From Herbaspirillum sp. ST 5-3 (GTDB lineage Bacteria > Pseudomonadota > Gammaproteobacteria > Burkholderiales > Burkholderiaceae_D): a DNA stretch of 33,968 nucleotides. The translations under genes and the position numbers were made by a program. Positions 1-8,456 of this stretch are shown here, in pieces. The notes under the pieces were generated by a model, which was not told the origin of the DNA, ran no database searches, and was given only the letters and a program-made list of their open reading frames with translations. How positions within the stretch are numbered: the stretch's first letter is position 1; every line of letters begins with the position of its first letter. The stretch lies in assembly GCF_004804275.1 (NCBI RefSeq), contig NZ_STGI01000023.1:1-33968 (forward strand). The letters are read 5' to 3'.

Positions 1-93
1 TATGTGATGGGCCACGGATCCATCGTGTTTGAAGGGACGCCGGACGACTTGCGCAAGAATGCCAACGTGCGCAAGGAGTGGCTCGAAGTCTGA
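1..93 (+). CDS. livF: LivF-like branched-chain amino-acid ABC transporter ATPase, C-terminal end only
   Basis: The last 30 codons of a gene that begins before the window. The peptide contains VMGHGSIVFEGTPDDLR and ends in VRKEWLEV. This matches the C-terminus of LivF-type ATPases of branched-chain amino-acid (HAAT) ABC importers, where a 'hG.iv..G.p..l..n..v...yL' tail follows the last strand of the nucleotide-binding domain. The protein would act at the cytoplasmic face of the membrane. It lies 122 bp upstream of, and in the same direction as, the acyl-CoA ligase; in Burkholderiales Liv-type transporter genes often sit with an acyl-CoA ligase, which suggests import and activation of an acyl substrate rather than an amino acid. 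The catalytic motifs are outside the window, so the call rests on the tail alone. Confidence 0.6.
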   Translation, partial: YVMGHGSIVFEGTPDDLRKNANVRKEWLEV

Positions 94-215
94 ACACTCA
101 CACGGCTTCAGTTTTCCCGCACGACCTTGTCCGAGCCATCGTTCGAACCGGTGCGGCGCAACGCAATTGGGATGACGGAGCCATCATTCAACGTAAATCA
201 ATAAAACTGAACTAC

Positions 216-1865
216 ATGTCGCAATATCCGATGAGCCCGGTCATGGGCCAAATGATGAGCCAGCCTTTGCTTACTTCCTGTGTCATTCGGCATGCTGACC
301 GATATCACGGGAATCAAGAGATCGTCTCGCGGCGGGCGGAAGGCGATATCCACCGATACACCTACACGGAATGCCACAGGCGATCCCGTCAAATGGCGAA
401 TGCTCTTTCGGGCCTCGGCGTGGAAGTGGGCGATCGGGTGGCAACCTTAGCCTGGAACGGCTATCGCCACATGGAGCTTTACTACGCGATCTCGGGATCC
501 GGTGCGGTAATGCACACCATTAATCCGCGCCTGCATCCGGAGCAGATCGCCTACATCGTCAACCATGCCGAAGACCAGTACCTGTTCTTTGACCTGAATT
601 TGCTGCCGCTGGTAGAGTCCTTTCACGCACACTGCAAGACAGTCAAGGGCTATGTGATGATGTGTGGCCTCAGCAGCATGCCAGACAAGACCAGTATTCC
701 GAACCTGATGTGCTACGAGGCACTGATTGACGCCAGTTCCGAGCTGTATGACTGGTCGCAGTTCGACGAGAATTCCGCCTCCAGCCTGTGCTACACCTCC
801 GGTACCACCGGCAATCCGAAGGGTGTCCTGTATTCGCACCGTTCCACCGTGCTGCATTCCTATGCGTCGGCGATGCCCGATGCACTGAACATTTCCGCAC
901 GCGACACCGTGCTGCCGGTGGTGCCGATGTTCCATGTAAACGCCTGGGGACTGCCCTACACCGTACCTATGGTCGGTGCCAAACTGGTGCTTCCGGGTTC
1001 TTCGCTCGACGGCAAATCGCTGTACGAACTGTTCGAACAGGAGAAGGTGACTGTCTCCGGAGGCGTGCCGACTGTCTGGCTCGGGCTGCTGAACCACGTC
1101 AGTCAGAACAAGCTGAAGTTCTCCACTTTCAAGCGCATGGTGACCGGCGGCTCGGCCTGCCCGCCGGCGATGATGAAGACCTTTCGCAACGACTATGGCG
1201 TCGAAGTGCTCCATACCTGGGGCATGACGGAAATGTCGCCGCTCGGCACCGCCTGCACCTTGCAGAGCCATCATCTGGGCCTGCCTGAAGAGCAGAAGCA
1301 GGCGATCCTGGAAAAGCAGGGTCACGCAATCTTTGGCGTCGACATGAAGATCGTCGACGATGCCGGCAAGGAGCTGCCTTGGGACGGCCAGACCTACGGC
1401 AACCTGCTGGTCAAGGGGCCGTGGGTCATCAACAGCTATTTCAAGGGTGAGGGCGGCGGCGTGCTGCAGGAAGGCTGGTTCCCGACCGGCGATGTCGCCA
1501 CCATCAGTCCGGACGGGTACATGCAGATCACCGACCGCAGCAAGGACGTGATCAAGTCCGGCGGCGAGTGGATCGGCTCGATTGATCTGGAAAACATAGC
1601 GATGGCGCATCCGGCGGTGCAACAGGCGGCATGTGTCGGCGTGTTCCATCCGAAATGGGATGAGCGGCCGTTGCTGGTAGTGGTGAAAAAGCCCGGCGCC
1701 GAGGTGAGTAAGGAGGATCTGATCCAGTTCTATGACGGCAAGATCGCAAAGTGGTGGACGCCGGACGATGTCACTTTTGTCGATGCGCTGCCTCTCGGCG
1801 CTACCGGCAAGGTCCTGAAAAACAAGGTTCGTGAGCAGTTCAAGGAATACAAACTCCCTGCCTGA
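216..1865 (+). CDS. medium/long-chain fatty-acyl-CoA ligase (AMP-binding, AlkK-like)
   Basis: ATP-dependent ligase that would activate a carboxylic acid to its acyl-AMP and then its CoA thioester. The 549-aa length is typical of AlkK/FadD-type enzymes. The P-loop-like adenylation motif SGTTGNPKG is at residues 195-203. The motif [16 protein letters not shown] and the hinge region [14 protein letters not shown] follow, and the catalytic lysine motif [13 protein letters not shown] is near the C-terminus. An upstream in-frame ATG at 78 would overlap the end of livF and add 46 residues unlike the family; [14 protein letters not shown] at 216 is the usual N-terminus of this subfamily, so I use 216. 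The gene converges on prc, with the transposon between their 3' ends. The substrate is not readable from sequence. Confidence 0.93.
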   Translation: MSQYPMSPVMGQMMSQPLLTSCVIRHADRYHGNQEIVSRRAEGDIHRYTYTECHRRSRQMANALSGLGVEVGDRVATLAWNGYRHMELYYAISGSGAVMHTINPRLHPEQIAYIVNHAEDQYLFFDLNLLPLVESFHAHCKTVKGYVMMCGLSSMPDKTSIPNLMCYEALIDASSELYDWSQFDENSASSLCYTSGTTGNPKGVLYSHRSTVLHSYASAMPDALNISARDTVLPVVPMFHVNAWGLPYTVPMVGAKLVLPGSSLDGKSLYELFEQEKVTVSGGVPTVWLGLLNHVSQNKLKFSTFKRMVTGGSACPPAMMKTFRNDYGVEVLHTWGMTEMSPLGTACTLQSHHLGLPEEQKQAILEKQGHAIFGVDMKIVDDAGKELPWDGQTYGNLLVKGPWVINSYFKGEGGGVLQEGWFPTGDVATISPDGYMQITDRSKDVIKSGGEWIGSIDLENIAMAHPAVQQAACVGVFHPKWDERPLLVVVKKPGAEVSKEDLIQFYDGKIAKWWTPDDVTFVDALPLGATGKVLKNKVREQFKEYKLPA

Positions 1866-2063
1866 GCCAGGCTCCAGGTTTGGAAGAGTGGGGTGCCGAG
1901 ATGCAGGCCGGCGGCTATGCGCAATGTCCGGCTTCGGCGCTTCTCTCCCAGATAATCGGAGAAACGGTTGCGGGCGCTCGTGCTTCCATCTCAATTTCTC
2001 CCTCGCGAGCGGTGAAAGAAGTGGCGCCGTTCGTTAAGACAGTTGCGAACGCTCTTTAGAGCG
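1866..2063. other. intergenic region between the acyl-CoA ligase gene and the transposon
   Basis: No convincing gene here. It ends in an imperfect palindrome, GCGAACGCTCT-TT-AGAGCGTGTGC (2045-2068), that straddles the presumed transposon tip. The first arm also occurs near the other end of the element as GCAAACGCTCT (18384-18394), so part of this stretch may belong to the transposon. Confidence 0.5.
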
Positions 2064-2191
2064 TGTGCACAAATTTCGCTTTTTCCCGTCATAGTTGAGC
2101 CAGGAAACAAAACCTAAAAAAGAGTGAGATTTATGCAAAATAGGTCGCCCTCATTTTCCAATTCTCCAAAGTGGTTTGCATAAAATTCGCA
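2064..2191. repeat. left transposon end with candidate TnsB-binding repeats
   Basis: Three A/T-rich sites share a TGCATAA/TGCACAA core. They are TGTGCACAAATTTCGC (2064-2079), GAGTGAGATTTATGCAAA (2122-2139) and the inverted GTTTGCATAAAATTCGCAG (about 2173-2191). Spacing and mixed orientation are similar to those at the right end. In Tn7 the transposase TnsB binds several such sites at each end. The match is by eye. Confidence 0.5.
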
Positions 2192-2257
2192 GAAAAAGAA
2201 AAACTGCTTCCAAGGCAAAAGAGTGTTCTTGACTTTGTGAAATTTGCTCCTAAAAAA

Positions 2258-2290
2258 GAAAAACGGCCGGTTGCATGCCGGCCGTTTTCA
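2258..2290 (-). terminator. strong hairpin, bidirectional intrinsic terminator upstream of tnsA
   Basis: A perfect 7-bp GC stem, CGGCCGG (2264-2270) and CCGGCCG (2278-2284), encloses TTGCATG. On the minus strand it is followed by TTTTTCTTTTTT, and on the plus strand by TTTTCATTT. It lies between the left end and tnsA, so it could stop host transcription entering the transposase operon and stop outward transcription. Confidence 0.7.
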
Positions 2291-2454
2291 TTTGTGGAGC
2301 CCCAACCATGTAAGTTGGTCATTTCGTACGCCCTGTCATCCACCGCCATGGATCCCAGGACAGAATTTCTTACTTGAACACTTTGCACAGTAGTTCGACA
2401 AGAGCTCTCTGTCAAGGTTGGGCTTCGTTTAGCTCGACATTTTGGGAGCATGCG

Positions 2455-3141
2455 ATGTCAAAACCAGCGAAGGAGTGGCAAGCTGAATTACGTTCCGCTA
2501 TCCAGAGGCGCGGACGCCGCAAATATGATGTTTGGACTGGGTATGCACCCAAAGGTGGTTTTTATTTTTCATTGCAAGGCACCCCGAATTACTATCATTT
2601 GCTTTGGATGGAGGGCGACCCAAACGTTGTTAGCTACACAATTCCATCTAAAAAGGAAATTGGACGCGGATCCGATGGGCCACAGGGAACAATTCCGGAC
2701 GCGATTTGCACTCTGCGCTCCAATGAGGTCGAATGGCGTGAGGTTAAGACAGACTCCGACGCTGCTCAGCTCCGAAAAAATAGCTCAGACCAAATACTCG
2801 CGCAAATCGACTTGGCGGAGAAATACCAAGCCAAGTGGCGCTTGGTAACGACTGCCGACCTGAACAAGCACAGCGTCCTCATTCAAAACTGGCGCCAAGG
2901 GCTGGCATACATCTGGTCCGCCCTCGACTTTGATTTAGCTCCGTTCGAGTACAACGTCCGCTTCGTCGTGATGGACATGCCGAGAACGGTTTCCCAAGTA
3001 CTGGCATCCTATATTCCTAATCACGAACCTCTTCTTCTTGCGGCGATTTTCCGGCTCGTCCAAAAAGGGGTACTTGACGCCGACCTGTCGAGTAAAGTTT
3101 TTGGGTTGGAGACTGTTCTTTATCCGCGGAGGGTGGGATGA
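2455..3141 (+). CDS. tnsA: TnsA-like transposon endonuclease
   Basis: Restriction-endonuclease-fold subunit of the heteromeric transposase; in Tn7 TnsA cuts the 5' ends of the element while TnsB cuts and joins the 3' ends, giving cut-and-paste movement. The 228-aa protein has a PD-(D/E)xK-type active site: an upstream acidic residue in LLWMEGDPNVVSY, then TIPDAI, then EWREVKT supplying the ExK. Start chosen at MSKPAKEW because GGGAG sits 6 bp upstream of ATG 2455; an upstream in-frame ATG at 2374 has no clear ribosome-binding site. The stop overlaps the tnsB start by 4 nt (ATGA), so translation is probably coupled. Compared with E. coli TnsA (273 aa) it is somewhat short at the C-terminus, where TnsC contact is made in Tn7. 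Confidence 0.9.
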   Translation: MSKPAKEWQAELRSAIQRRGRRKYDVWTGYAPKGGFYFSLQGTPNYYHLLWMEGDPNVVSYTIPSKKEIGRGSDGPQGTIPDAICTLRSNEVEWREVKTDSDAAQLRKNSSDQILAQIDLAEKYQAKWRLVTTADLNKHSVLIQNWRQGLAYIWSALDFDLAPFEYNVRFVVMDMPRTVSQVLASYIPNHEPLLLAAIFRLVQKGVLDADLSSKVFGLETVLYPRRVG

Positions 3142-5108
3142 GCATCAAAACCGCCTTTCCTCCAGCGCCGCGCCTAGCGCGTCGGAACATCGCACCTGAA
3201 GACAGGGAAACTTGGGAGTGGCGCCGTCCAGACACGAGTGGGTGGACGGATGACGAGCGAAAGCGATACCAACGATTCGAAGCGGCTATCGTCGATTACC
3301 TTGCCGGAGAAAAAGTCACTCTCATCGAAACAAAATATAGGCTCCGAATCTCACAGGTACAGGAGCAGCTTGCGCGCGCGATGGTAAAGGACGATGAAGG
3401 AATTCGGCTGGGCTTCTGCGCGCTCGTCAAATTTCTTCATACGAAGACACAAAACCGGCGAAAGACGCTCCCGACTGGAGCGTACCCGACCGGCCCCCAA
3501 TGCAAAGGCGGCCTGGTGCATGTGCTCTCCGCTGAAGGGCTGTATCCGGAACTAGAGGCGCGCGTACTGGGAAAAATCAAAGGGCGAAAGGAAAGCAAGG
3601 TTTCGATCCTAGCGCTGCAAAAATGGCTTACGGCGACGCTAACCGAGCGAGGCTACAAAAAAGAACAATATCCGTTTAATACGGAAATTCCGTTCTATTC
3701 AAGCCTTTCCCGGCTCGTTCAGAAAATCAAAGACCAGAACGCGGCAGAATACATCGCTGCATATGGCGACAAGAACCAAGTTGCGAATATCTCCGTTATG
3801 TCGGGCGGCCAACATCGACGCACACGATCGCGGCCCTTTGATGAGGTCGAGATTGACGAGCACAAGCTGCACGGTATTGGTACGGTCCGCATCATCGTCG
3901 ACGGCATCACAAAAAAAATACCTGCGGAGCGTGCCGTTGGCATCGCAATTGTCGATCGGGGAACCGGTGGCATTCTCGGTGGGGCTGTCTGCCTTAGCCC
4001 GGAAGCGAAAGCTGATGCTCTAATCGAAGCAATCCGCTCCGCGGTAATTCCAAATTACGTCGTCGCGCTGCCGAGCGGGAAACCGGCGCCCCCATTCCGT
4101 ACATGTGATTTCGACCCGAGGCTTGCCGGGTGCGTATGGTCAGCGGCATACATTGACAATGCAAAGATCCATATAAGCGATCAATATCTCGAAGCGACGA
4201 AGCGCCTTGGTGCGCAGACCTGCTATGGGCCGCTTGGCAGCTGGAGTGGGCGCCCTCGTATCGAAGGGACTTTTAGCCGGATCGTCAAGGGCAAGTTCGA
4301 CCGCCTTCCCTCAACGACCGGGCTTGACAAAGGAGGCGGGAGTAGACGACCTCCTGCGGAACAAGCGATTGCCTACGATATCGATCATGATGACCTTTGT
4401 CTCGCATTCTACGGCACGCTGGGCGAGATCAATACGGACGTGGCCCATGGTCTGCTCTACCAGACTCCGTTGCATGTCATCGATGATTACTTGAAGAGCG
4501 TAGATCATCCAATCCTTCGTCGATTGCCTCCTGCTATGGCTCTGACTCCTGAGATCGGCGAACAGGTGGTTTACCGGCCGGTACGGCAACGTAGCGCGGA
4601 CAATCCCAACCTGTATGTCAGCTACATGGGCTGCAAATACACGAACGAGGCACTCAGTCGTCGACTCGATTTGTTGGGAGAGCGTATCGCCGTCCATATA
4701 GCTCAGAATCTACGCTACCTGAAAGCATTCGAACTGAACGGTCGCCCCCTTGGTCAACTGAAAGCCGACGGTATCTGGGGCATGACAGACCATACGCACG
4801 AAATCCGGCGTGCCGTCTTTCGAGATAAGTCCCTCAAGTTCGGCCAGCATGGGCAAAGTCCGGAATTGATCAGCACCATGCTCGCAAAGAAGGCACGCAA
4901 GATCTTGACGAAGAACGAGAAGCGTCCTCGTGGTGGCGTCGTTAAAGGCGCAATTGAGCTGCAGAGAATGATGCAGGCGACAGGTATAGCGGAGGTGGTG
5001 TTGAAATCCCCGCCAGTTCCCGATGCCGCGCTGGCGACGACAAAATCGGCTGCCGTCAGGGCAAGGGAAGCGCTCTTGGCGCGAGAAAAGCAACGAGGAG
5101 GCAAGTAA
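3138..5108 (+). CDS. tnsB: TnsB-like DDE transposase
   Basis: The catalytic transposase that cleaves and joins the 3' ends. The 656 aa fit the TnsB/Mu-transposase family. An N-terminal HTH-type DNA-binding region (about 30-210) precedes the RNase-H-fold core. Likely catalytic residues are D240 (in DEVEIDEHKL), D340 (AAYIDNAKIH) and E376 (RPRIEGTFSR), with 35 residues between the last two, as in DD(35)E enzymes. A Mu-transposase C-terminal-type beta-barrel (about 470-560) and a basic, alanine-rich tail follow; such tails contact TnsC. The start overlaps tnsA by 4 nt and the stop overlaps the tnsC start by 1 nt. The core appears intact, so the transposase may be active. Confidence 0.93.
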   Translation: MSIKTAFPPAPRLARRNIAPEDRETWEWRRPDTSGWTDDERKRYQRFEAAIVDYLAGEKVTLIETKYRLRISQVQEQLARAMVKDDEGIRLGFCALVKFLHTKTQNRRKTLPTGAYPTGPQCKGGLVHVLSAEGLYPELEARVLGKIKGRKESKVSILALQKWLTATLTERGYKKEQYPFNTEIPFYSSLSRLVQKIKDQNAAEYIAAYGDKNQVANISVMSGGQHRRTRSRPFDEVEIDEHKLHGIGTVRIIVDGITKKIPAERAVGIAIVDRGTGGILGGAVCLSPEAKADALIEAIRSAVIPNYVVALPSGKPAPPFRTCDFDPRLAGCVWSAAYIDNAKIHISDQYLEATKRLGAQTCYGPLGSWSGRPRIEGTFSRIVKGKFDRLPSTTGLDKGGGSRRPPAEQAIAYDIDHDDLCLAFYGTLGEINTDVAHGLLYQTPLHVIDDYLKSVDHPILRRLPPAMALTPEIGEQVVYRPVRQRSADNPNLYVSYMGCKYTNEALSRRLDLLGERIAVHIAQNLRYLKAFELNGRPLGQLKADGIWGMTDHTHEIRRAVFRDKSLKFGQHGQSPELISTMLAKKARKILTKNEKRPRGGVVKGAIELQRMMQATGIAEVVLKSPPVPDAALATTKSAAVRAREALLAREKQRGGK

Positions 5109-6094
5109 TGGAAGCGCTGCATCATCTACAAGTGCCGGCCGGCCGTTTTCCGACGAGCAAACGCGATTACGAGCTTGTTACTCCGATGATGACGGACCTC
5201 TTGGATGTCGTCTCTCTCGAGGTCGAGCGCATGGCTACAGGAGTCGCGATCTATGGGCCGTCGCGCATTGGCAAGTCGAGGGCGATTCAGTATGTTCTTT
5301 CTGAGATTAAGAATAAGTATCCCGGCGTGACATGCGTCAATGCAGTCATGGTTGATAGAAAGACGCGCTCCGACTCGCGTTTCTTCAAAGGGTTAGCCAC
5401 CGATATGCACATGGACATTCCCGTTAGCGGTGATGGCGACGATATCCGAACGGCCATGATTCGACATCTTCTTGTACGTTGCGCGGAAACCCATGATCCT
5501 CGTGTTCTTATCGTCCTGGACGAAGCGCAGCGTATCAAACCCTTTGAATATTCCTACGTTATCGATTTGACCAACCATTTGGAAAAATACGGCATATCAC
5601 CGATCGTGATACTTGTTGGACAGCCCGAATTGCTGGAAAGACGAGATGAACTCATCAGCTTGCGCCGGAGAGATGCGATCGGCCGATTTCTCGAAAATCC
5701 GCTCGCTCTTTTCGGTGCCACCTGCGAAGACGATCTCAAGGCCATCCTTTGTCAGCTCGATGACCCAACCAAGATGCAATTTCCGCACGGTAGCAGCACT
5801 TGTATTACTGCGGCCTATATCCCGCAGCTGTACTCGCGTGGATTTCGTCTCGGCAACACAGCGCCAATTATGTGGAAGGCAATTGAAACGGCAGCCTCGC
5901 AGCTTCAAATTTTTTCACCGGTGATTGGAATGCGCAATCTCACCCAGGCTATCGAAATGGCATTGACATCCCTTGGTGCATCGGGTGAGCCGGAACAAGC
6001 CAAATCAGCGACATGGTGGAAGGCGATCTTGCAGGACTCAGGATATCTGAAACACTTGGTCGTCATTTCGGCATCTTCAGTCCCAGGAGGGTAA
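5108..6094 (+). CDS. tnsC: TnsC/TniB-like AAA+ ATPase, transposition regulator
   Basis: ATP-dependent matchmaker between the target-selecting TniQ protein and the TnsAB transposase. The 328 aa carry a Walker A motif, GPSRIGKS (about residues 51-58), and a Walker B motif, VLIVLDEAQRI (about 134-144), followed by sensor-type segments (VILVGQPELLERR). The length is closer to TniB of Tn402-type elements (about 300 aa) than to Tn7 TnsC (555 aa), so the N- and C-terminal extensions that bind TnsD and TnsAB in Tn7 are mostly missing. It sits between tnsB (1-nt overlap) and tniQ (2-nt gap), indicating one operon. Confidence 0.92.
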   Translation: MEALHHLQVPAGRFPTSKRDYELVTPMMTDLLDVVSLEVERMATGVAIYGPSRIGKSRAIQYVLSEIKNKYPGVTCVNAVMVDRKTRSDSRFFKGLATDMHMDIPVSGDGDDIRTAMIRHLLVRCAETHDPRVLIVLDEAQRIKPFEYSYVIDLTNHLEKYGISPIVILVGQPELLERRDELISLRRRDAIGRFLENPLALFGATCEDDLKAILCQLDDPTKMQFPHGSSTCITAAYIPQLYSRGFRLGNTAPIMWKAIETAASQLQIFSPVIGMRNLTQAIEMALTSLGASGEPEQAKSATWWKAILQDSGYLKHLVVISASSVPGG

Positions 6095-6096
6095 CC

Positions 6097-7413
6097 ATGC
6101 CGCTCTCAAAAAGGCGCAGGCGGACGCTTCTTTGGAGTCCAAGACTGGCGCATCCCTTTGAAAGTGACGCATCCTTGCTAGTCAAGCTTGCCTGGATTAA
6201 CGAGGCTTCTTACATGCAGTTTCAGGCATTCCAGCACAGCATACGAGAAAATTGGGGCGCGGCCCACACGGCCGTGCACGCTAATATGCCGAGCGAGTGG
6301 CCGTTGCTGGTCCATCCGCTAGCGAAATTGCTCCCACGGGATGAATTTTCCATCTGCCTTGACTGTTTACAGGCAGGATTTCACTCGGACCTTCCCCAAT
6401 TATTGGGCATGGAAACATGTCCGATTCACGCTTGTCCGTTTCAACGTCGTTGTACATGGTGTGGAAATCCGATTCAATTTGGCAGACCAGAATTTCGCAC
6501 AACCTCCATATACGTGTGCCGCTCATGCAGAAAGTCGCTTTCCCCAGAAGGGACCACGTTTTTGGCGAGCATCCGGCGACTGTCAGACGAACGAATACTT
6601 GCAGCCTTTGGTCCGTTTCTCGCGGGGCTGACGGACGCCAAGCGCAAGTGCGACGGATACTGGCATGTCCATAAAGGACGTGCGAATCAGATTTACTACT
6701 ACATGACAGGCTACTGCTCAACTTTTACGAATCGACTTTTGCTCCCGTCAGCCGTCCTCCGCAACCTCTCGGTCGTCGATTACATGCTTCCCGTAGAACC
6801 CAATCAGCTTGAAAGTGAATTGGATCGTCTGATGAATTACGATAGCCGCTGGCTGTCCAATGCCGCGGCGCGCGAACAAGGCTCCGCGGATCCCAAGGTT
6901 AGAACACCTATAGTCAAGTTTGTTGATGATGCGATGGATTACTGGTGCGGGACAGATCCCGTCAAAGGCGCAATAGCTGTGCGTGAGCAGCTCAGGCATT
7001 ACATGGCTGGAAGCGCGCGGGTATATCCAGTCGACTATCTGCTGCCGAGGTCGCTTATTCTTCGCGCCGAATGCTATCGTCAACTGCGCCAAATCATTGC
7101 GAGCAGTGCCTTGTATCAGATTTTCAAACAATTGCGGTATGCTGAACTGATCGCGGCGTTCCTCCTCTCGAATTCGACTGCCGGGAACCCGGATGCCTCA
7201 ACCGAGTGGAAGGCGGCATTGGCACGTCGCATGGGCAACTATACGGACAATGTTATCTATTGTGACCGCGTGCGATTAAGAACGGATATCACCTCATGGA
7301 TTCCTGATTTCCAGTTCCAACCTGTCGGTGAGATGCTTAGATTGCGCGTATTTCGCCTCGGCGGTATACCAACATCAGTTGAGACAACGACAGGCCCGGC
7401 AAACCACCATTGA
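6097..7413 (+). CDS. tniQ: TniQ/TnsD-family target-selection protein
   Basis: Target-site selector that would recruit TnsC to DNA. The 438-aa protein opens with a TniQ domain and a zinc-binding array: CLDC, then CPIHACPFQRRCTWC, then CRSC (all within about residues 85-145). This cysteine/histidine pattern is typical of TniQ. It is shorter than Tn7 TnsD (508 aa) and much longer than the minimal TniQ of CRISPR-associated transposons, so a C-terminal sequence-specific DNA-binding region is possible. The start at 6097 is preceded by a near-perfect AGGAGG; an earlier in-frame ATG at 6013 lies inside tnsC. Its attachment site is unknown; the 3' ends of the acyl-CoA ligase gene or prc are candidates. 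Confidence 0.88.
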   Translation: MPLSKRRRRTLLWSPRLAHPFESDASLLVKLAWINEASYMQFQAFQHSIRENWGAAHTAVHANMPSEWPLLVHPLAKLLPRDEFSICLDCLQAGFHSDLPQLLGMETCPIHACPFQRRCTWCGNPIQFGRPEFRTTSIYVCRSCRKSLSPEGTTFLASIRRLSDERILAAFGPFLAGLTDAKRKCDGYWHVHKGRANQIYYYMTGYCSTFTNRLLLPSAVLRNLSVVDYMLPVEPNQLESELDRLMNYDSRWLSNAAAREQGSADPKVRTPIVKFVDDAMDYWCGTDPVKGAIAVREQLRHYMAGSARVYPVDYLLPRSLILRAECYRQLRQIIASSALYQIFKQLRYAELIAAFLLSNSTAGNPDASTEWKAALARRMGNYTDNVIYCDRVRLRTDITSWIPDFQFQPVGEMLRLRVFRLGGIPTSVETTTGPANHH

Positions 7414-7629
7414 TCGCAGCATTCGAAAATGGCGGCCGTTTGATGGGCGCCGCAGGTGCGCGCAGAACTGTGAAATATTCAATAAGTGATGAGGCAAATC
7501 GATGGTTTTAAAGCAATTTCGAACACTTACCAATGAATCAAAATGCAATGACCGGTGAGACTTGCTGTGAGATTCGCTGGCAAATTAATTACAGTAAAGC
7601 GGGCTCGATTTGGCGGGACGTGTCAGAAT

Positions 7630-7731
7630 TCATTTCGATTCGAAACCGGCAGTTATCAGACGCCCAAGCACTTCGCTTATTGCGTCCGAGATTTCTATCA
7701 GTTCAATCTGTGAAAAAGTCGGGCTTTCCAT
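7630..7731 (-). CDS. possible 33-aa ORF downstream of vapC
   Basis: Encodes MESPTFSQIELIEISDAISE and then about 13 more residues, in the same direction as vapC and 19 nt after its stop. The acidic amphipathic composition looks protein-like, but there is no clear ribosome-binding site, and it may be the relic of a longer gene. The flanking 7414-7629 stretch holds no gene I can support. Confidence 0.25.
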   Translation of the reverse strand: MESPTFSQIELIEISDAISEVLGRLITAGFESK

Positions 7732-7750
7732 TTCGCTGATTTCCTTGGTG

Positions 7751-8116
7751 CTATACATGATAGGGAATTCGTATTCCCGGCTCGTCATGCGCAAAGTCTT
7801 TGGTGTTGCGTGTTACAAGAATTCGGCCATTTACTTGCGCCGTCGCCCATACAATGGCGTCCGGCAGCTTGACCCGATGTTTCTGACGGATCGCAACAGC
7901 GAGATCGCTTACTTTCTCATCAATTGGCAGACTCTGAAAACCGTTCAGAAAGCCACGAATCGTGCTTGCTGTGTCCGGTGTGGCACCCACTAATACCTCC
8001 ATCCAAGTAATAAGGCTAATTGCCTTATCGGAGTATCTTTCAAGCTCGGCTTTTGCCTGTTCGAACCCGTTCAGATAATCAATCAGGATGTTCGTATCAA
8101 ACAGCGCTTTTACCAT
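7751..8116 (-). CDS. vapC: VapC-like PIN-domain toxin ribonuclease
   Basis: PIN-domain endoribonuclease expected to cleave RNA (often tRNA) when freed from its antitoxin. The 121 aa match the family size. The acidic metal-binding residues are visible: D7 (LFDTNILIDY), E40 (WMEVLVG), D86 (LPDAIVWATA) and D107 (NTKDF). The start overlaps the end of vapB by 7 nt (ATGGTAA), the usual antitoxin-first coupled arrangement. It lies just downstream of tniQ on the opposite strand, so it is likely a stabilising addiction module of the transposon, though PIN toxins may also act in phage defence. Confidence 0.9.
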   Translation of the reverse strand: MVKALFDTNILIDYLNGFEQAKAELERYSDKAISLITWMEVLVGATPDTASTIRGFLNGFQSLPIDEKVSDLAVAIRQKHRVKLPDAIVWATAQVNGRILVTRNTKDFAHDEPGIRIPYHV

Positions 8117-8322
8117 TCTGAGCGCGCCTGTTCTTGATACTCCAATCCGTCAACTTTACGATTCTTCCAAAGGCCAAAGGCATCTACTGCGCTCGGTTTG
8201 TTCCTTTCGATATAGGCCGCAATAGCTTGCCGAATCGCCTCAGCACGAGACAATTTCTTTGCCTCGCAAATCACTGTCAAATCATCGATTTGTCTGTCCG
8301 GAATATCTACCAAAGCTCGCAT
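8110..8322 (-). CDS. vapB: VapB-like ribbon-helix-helix antitoxin
   Basis: 70-aa antitoxin that would neutralise the PIN toxin and repress its own promoter. Residues 1-45 (MRALVDIPDRQIDDLTVICE, then AKKLSRAEAIRQAIAAYIER) form a ribbon-helix-helix DNA-binding fold. The C-terminal AFGLWKNRKVDGLEYQEQ segment matches the toxin-wrapping tail found in CopG-type partners of PIN toxins. ATG 8322 is preceded by GAGG 5 nt away, which favours it over an in-frame ATG 42 nt upstream. A TATACT hexamer on the minus strand about 30 nt upstream is a candidate -10 element. Confidence 0.85.
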   Translation of the reverse strand: MRALVDIPDRQIDDLTVICEAKKLSRAEAIRQAIAAYIERNKPSAVDAFGLWKNRKVDGLEYQEQARSEW

Positions 8323-8456
8323 TTCAACCTCGCATATCTGATATCCATAGTATATATCATTCATGGAAAGAATAAAGGGGACTTTTCATTCCCCCTTTGC
8401 AAGCTTTTCCCGCTTATTTCGTCTCACCAAGTTCAGCGGCGGGTATACAGCGCGAT

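Noticed and set aside
447-1994. 515-aa minus-strand open frame
   Set aside because: Antisense to the acyl-CoA ligase, His/Arg-rich with no motifs; typical shadow of a GC-rich gene.
2455-7413. CRISPR-associated transposon
   Set aside because: No Cas12k or Cascade genes and no CRISPR repeats in the element; TniQ is mid-size, not the minimal CAST form.
2455-7413. Tn402/Tn5053-type element
   Set aside because: A TnsA with intact PD-(D/E)xK motif is present, and there is no TniR serine resolvase.
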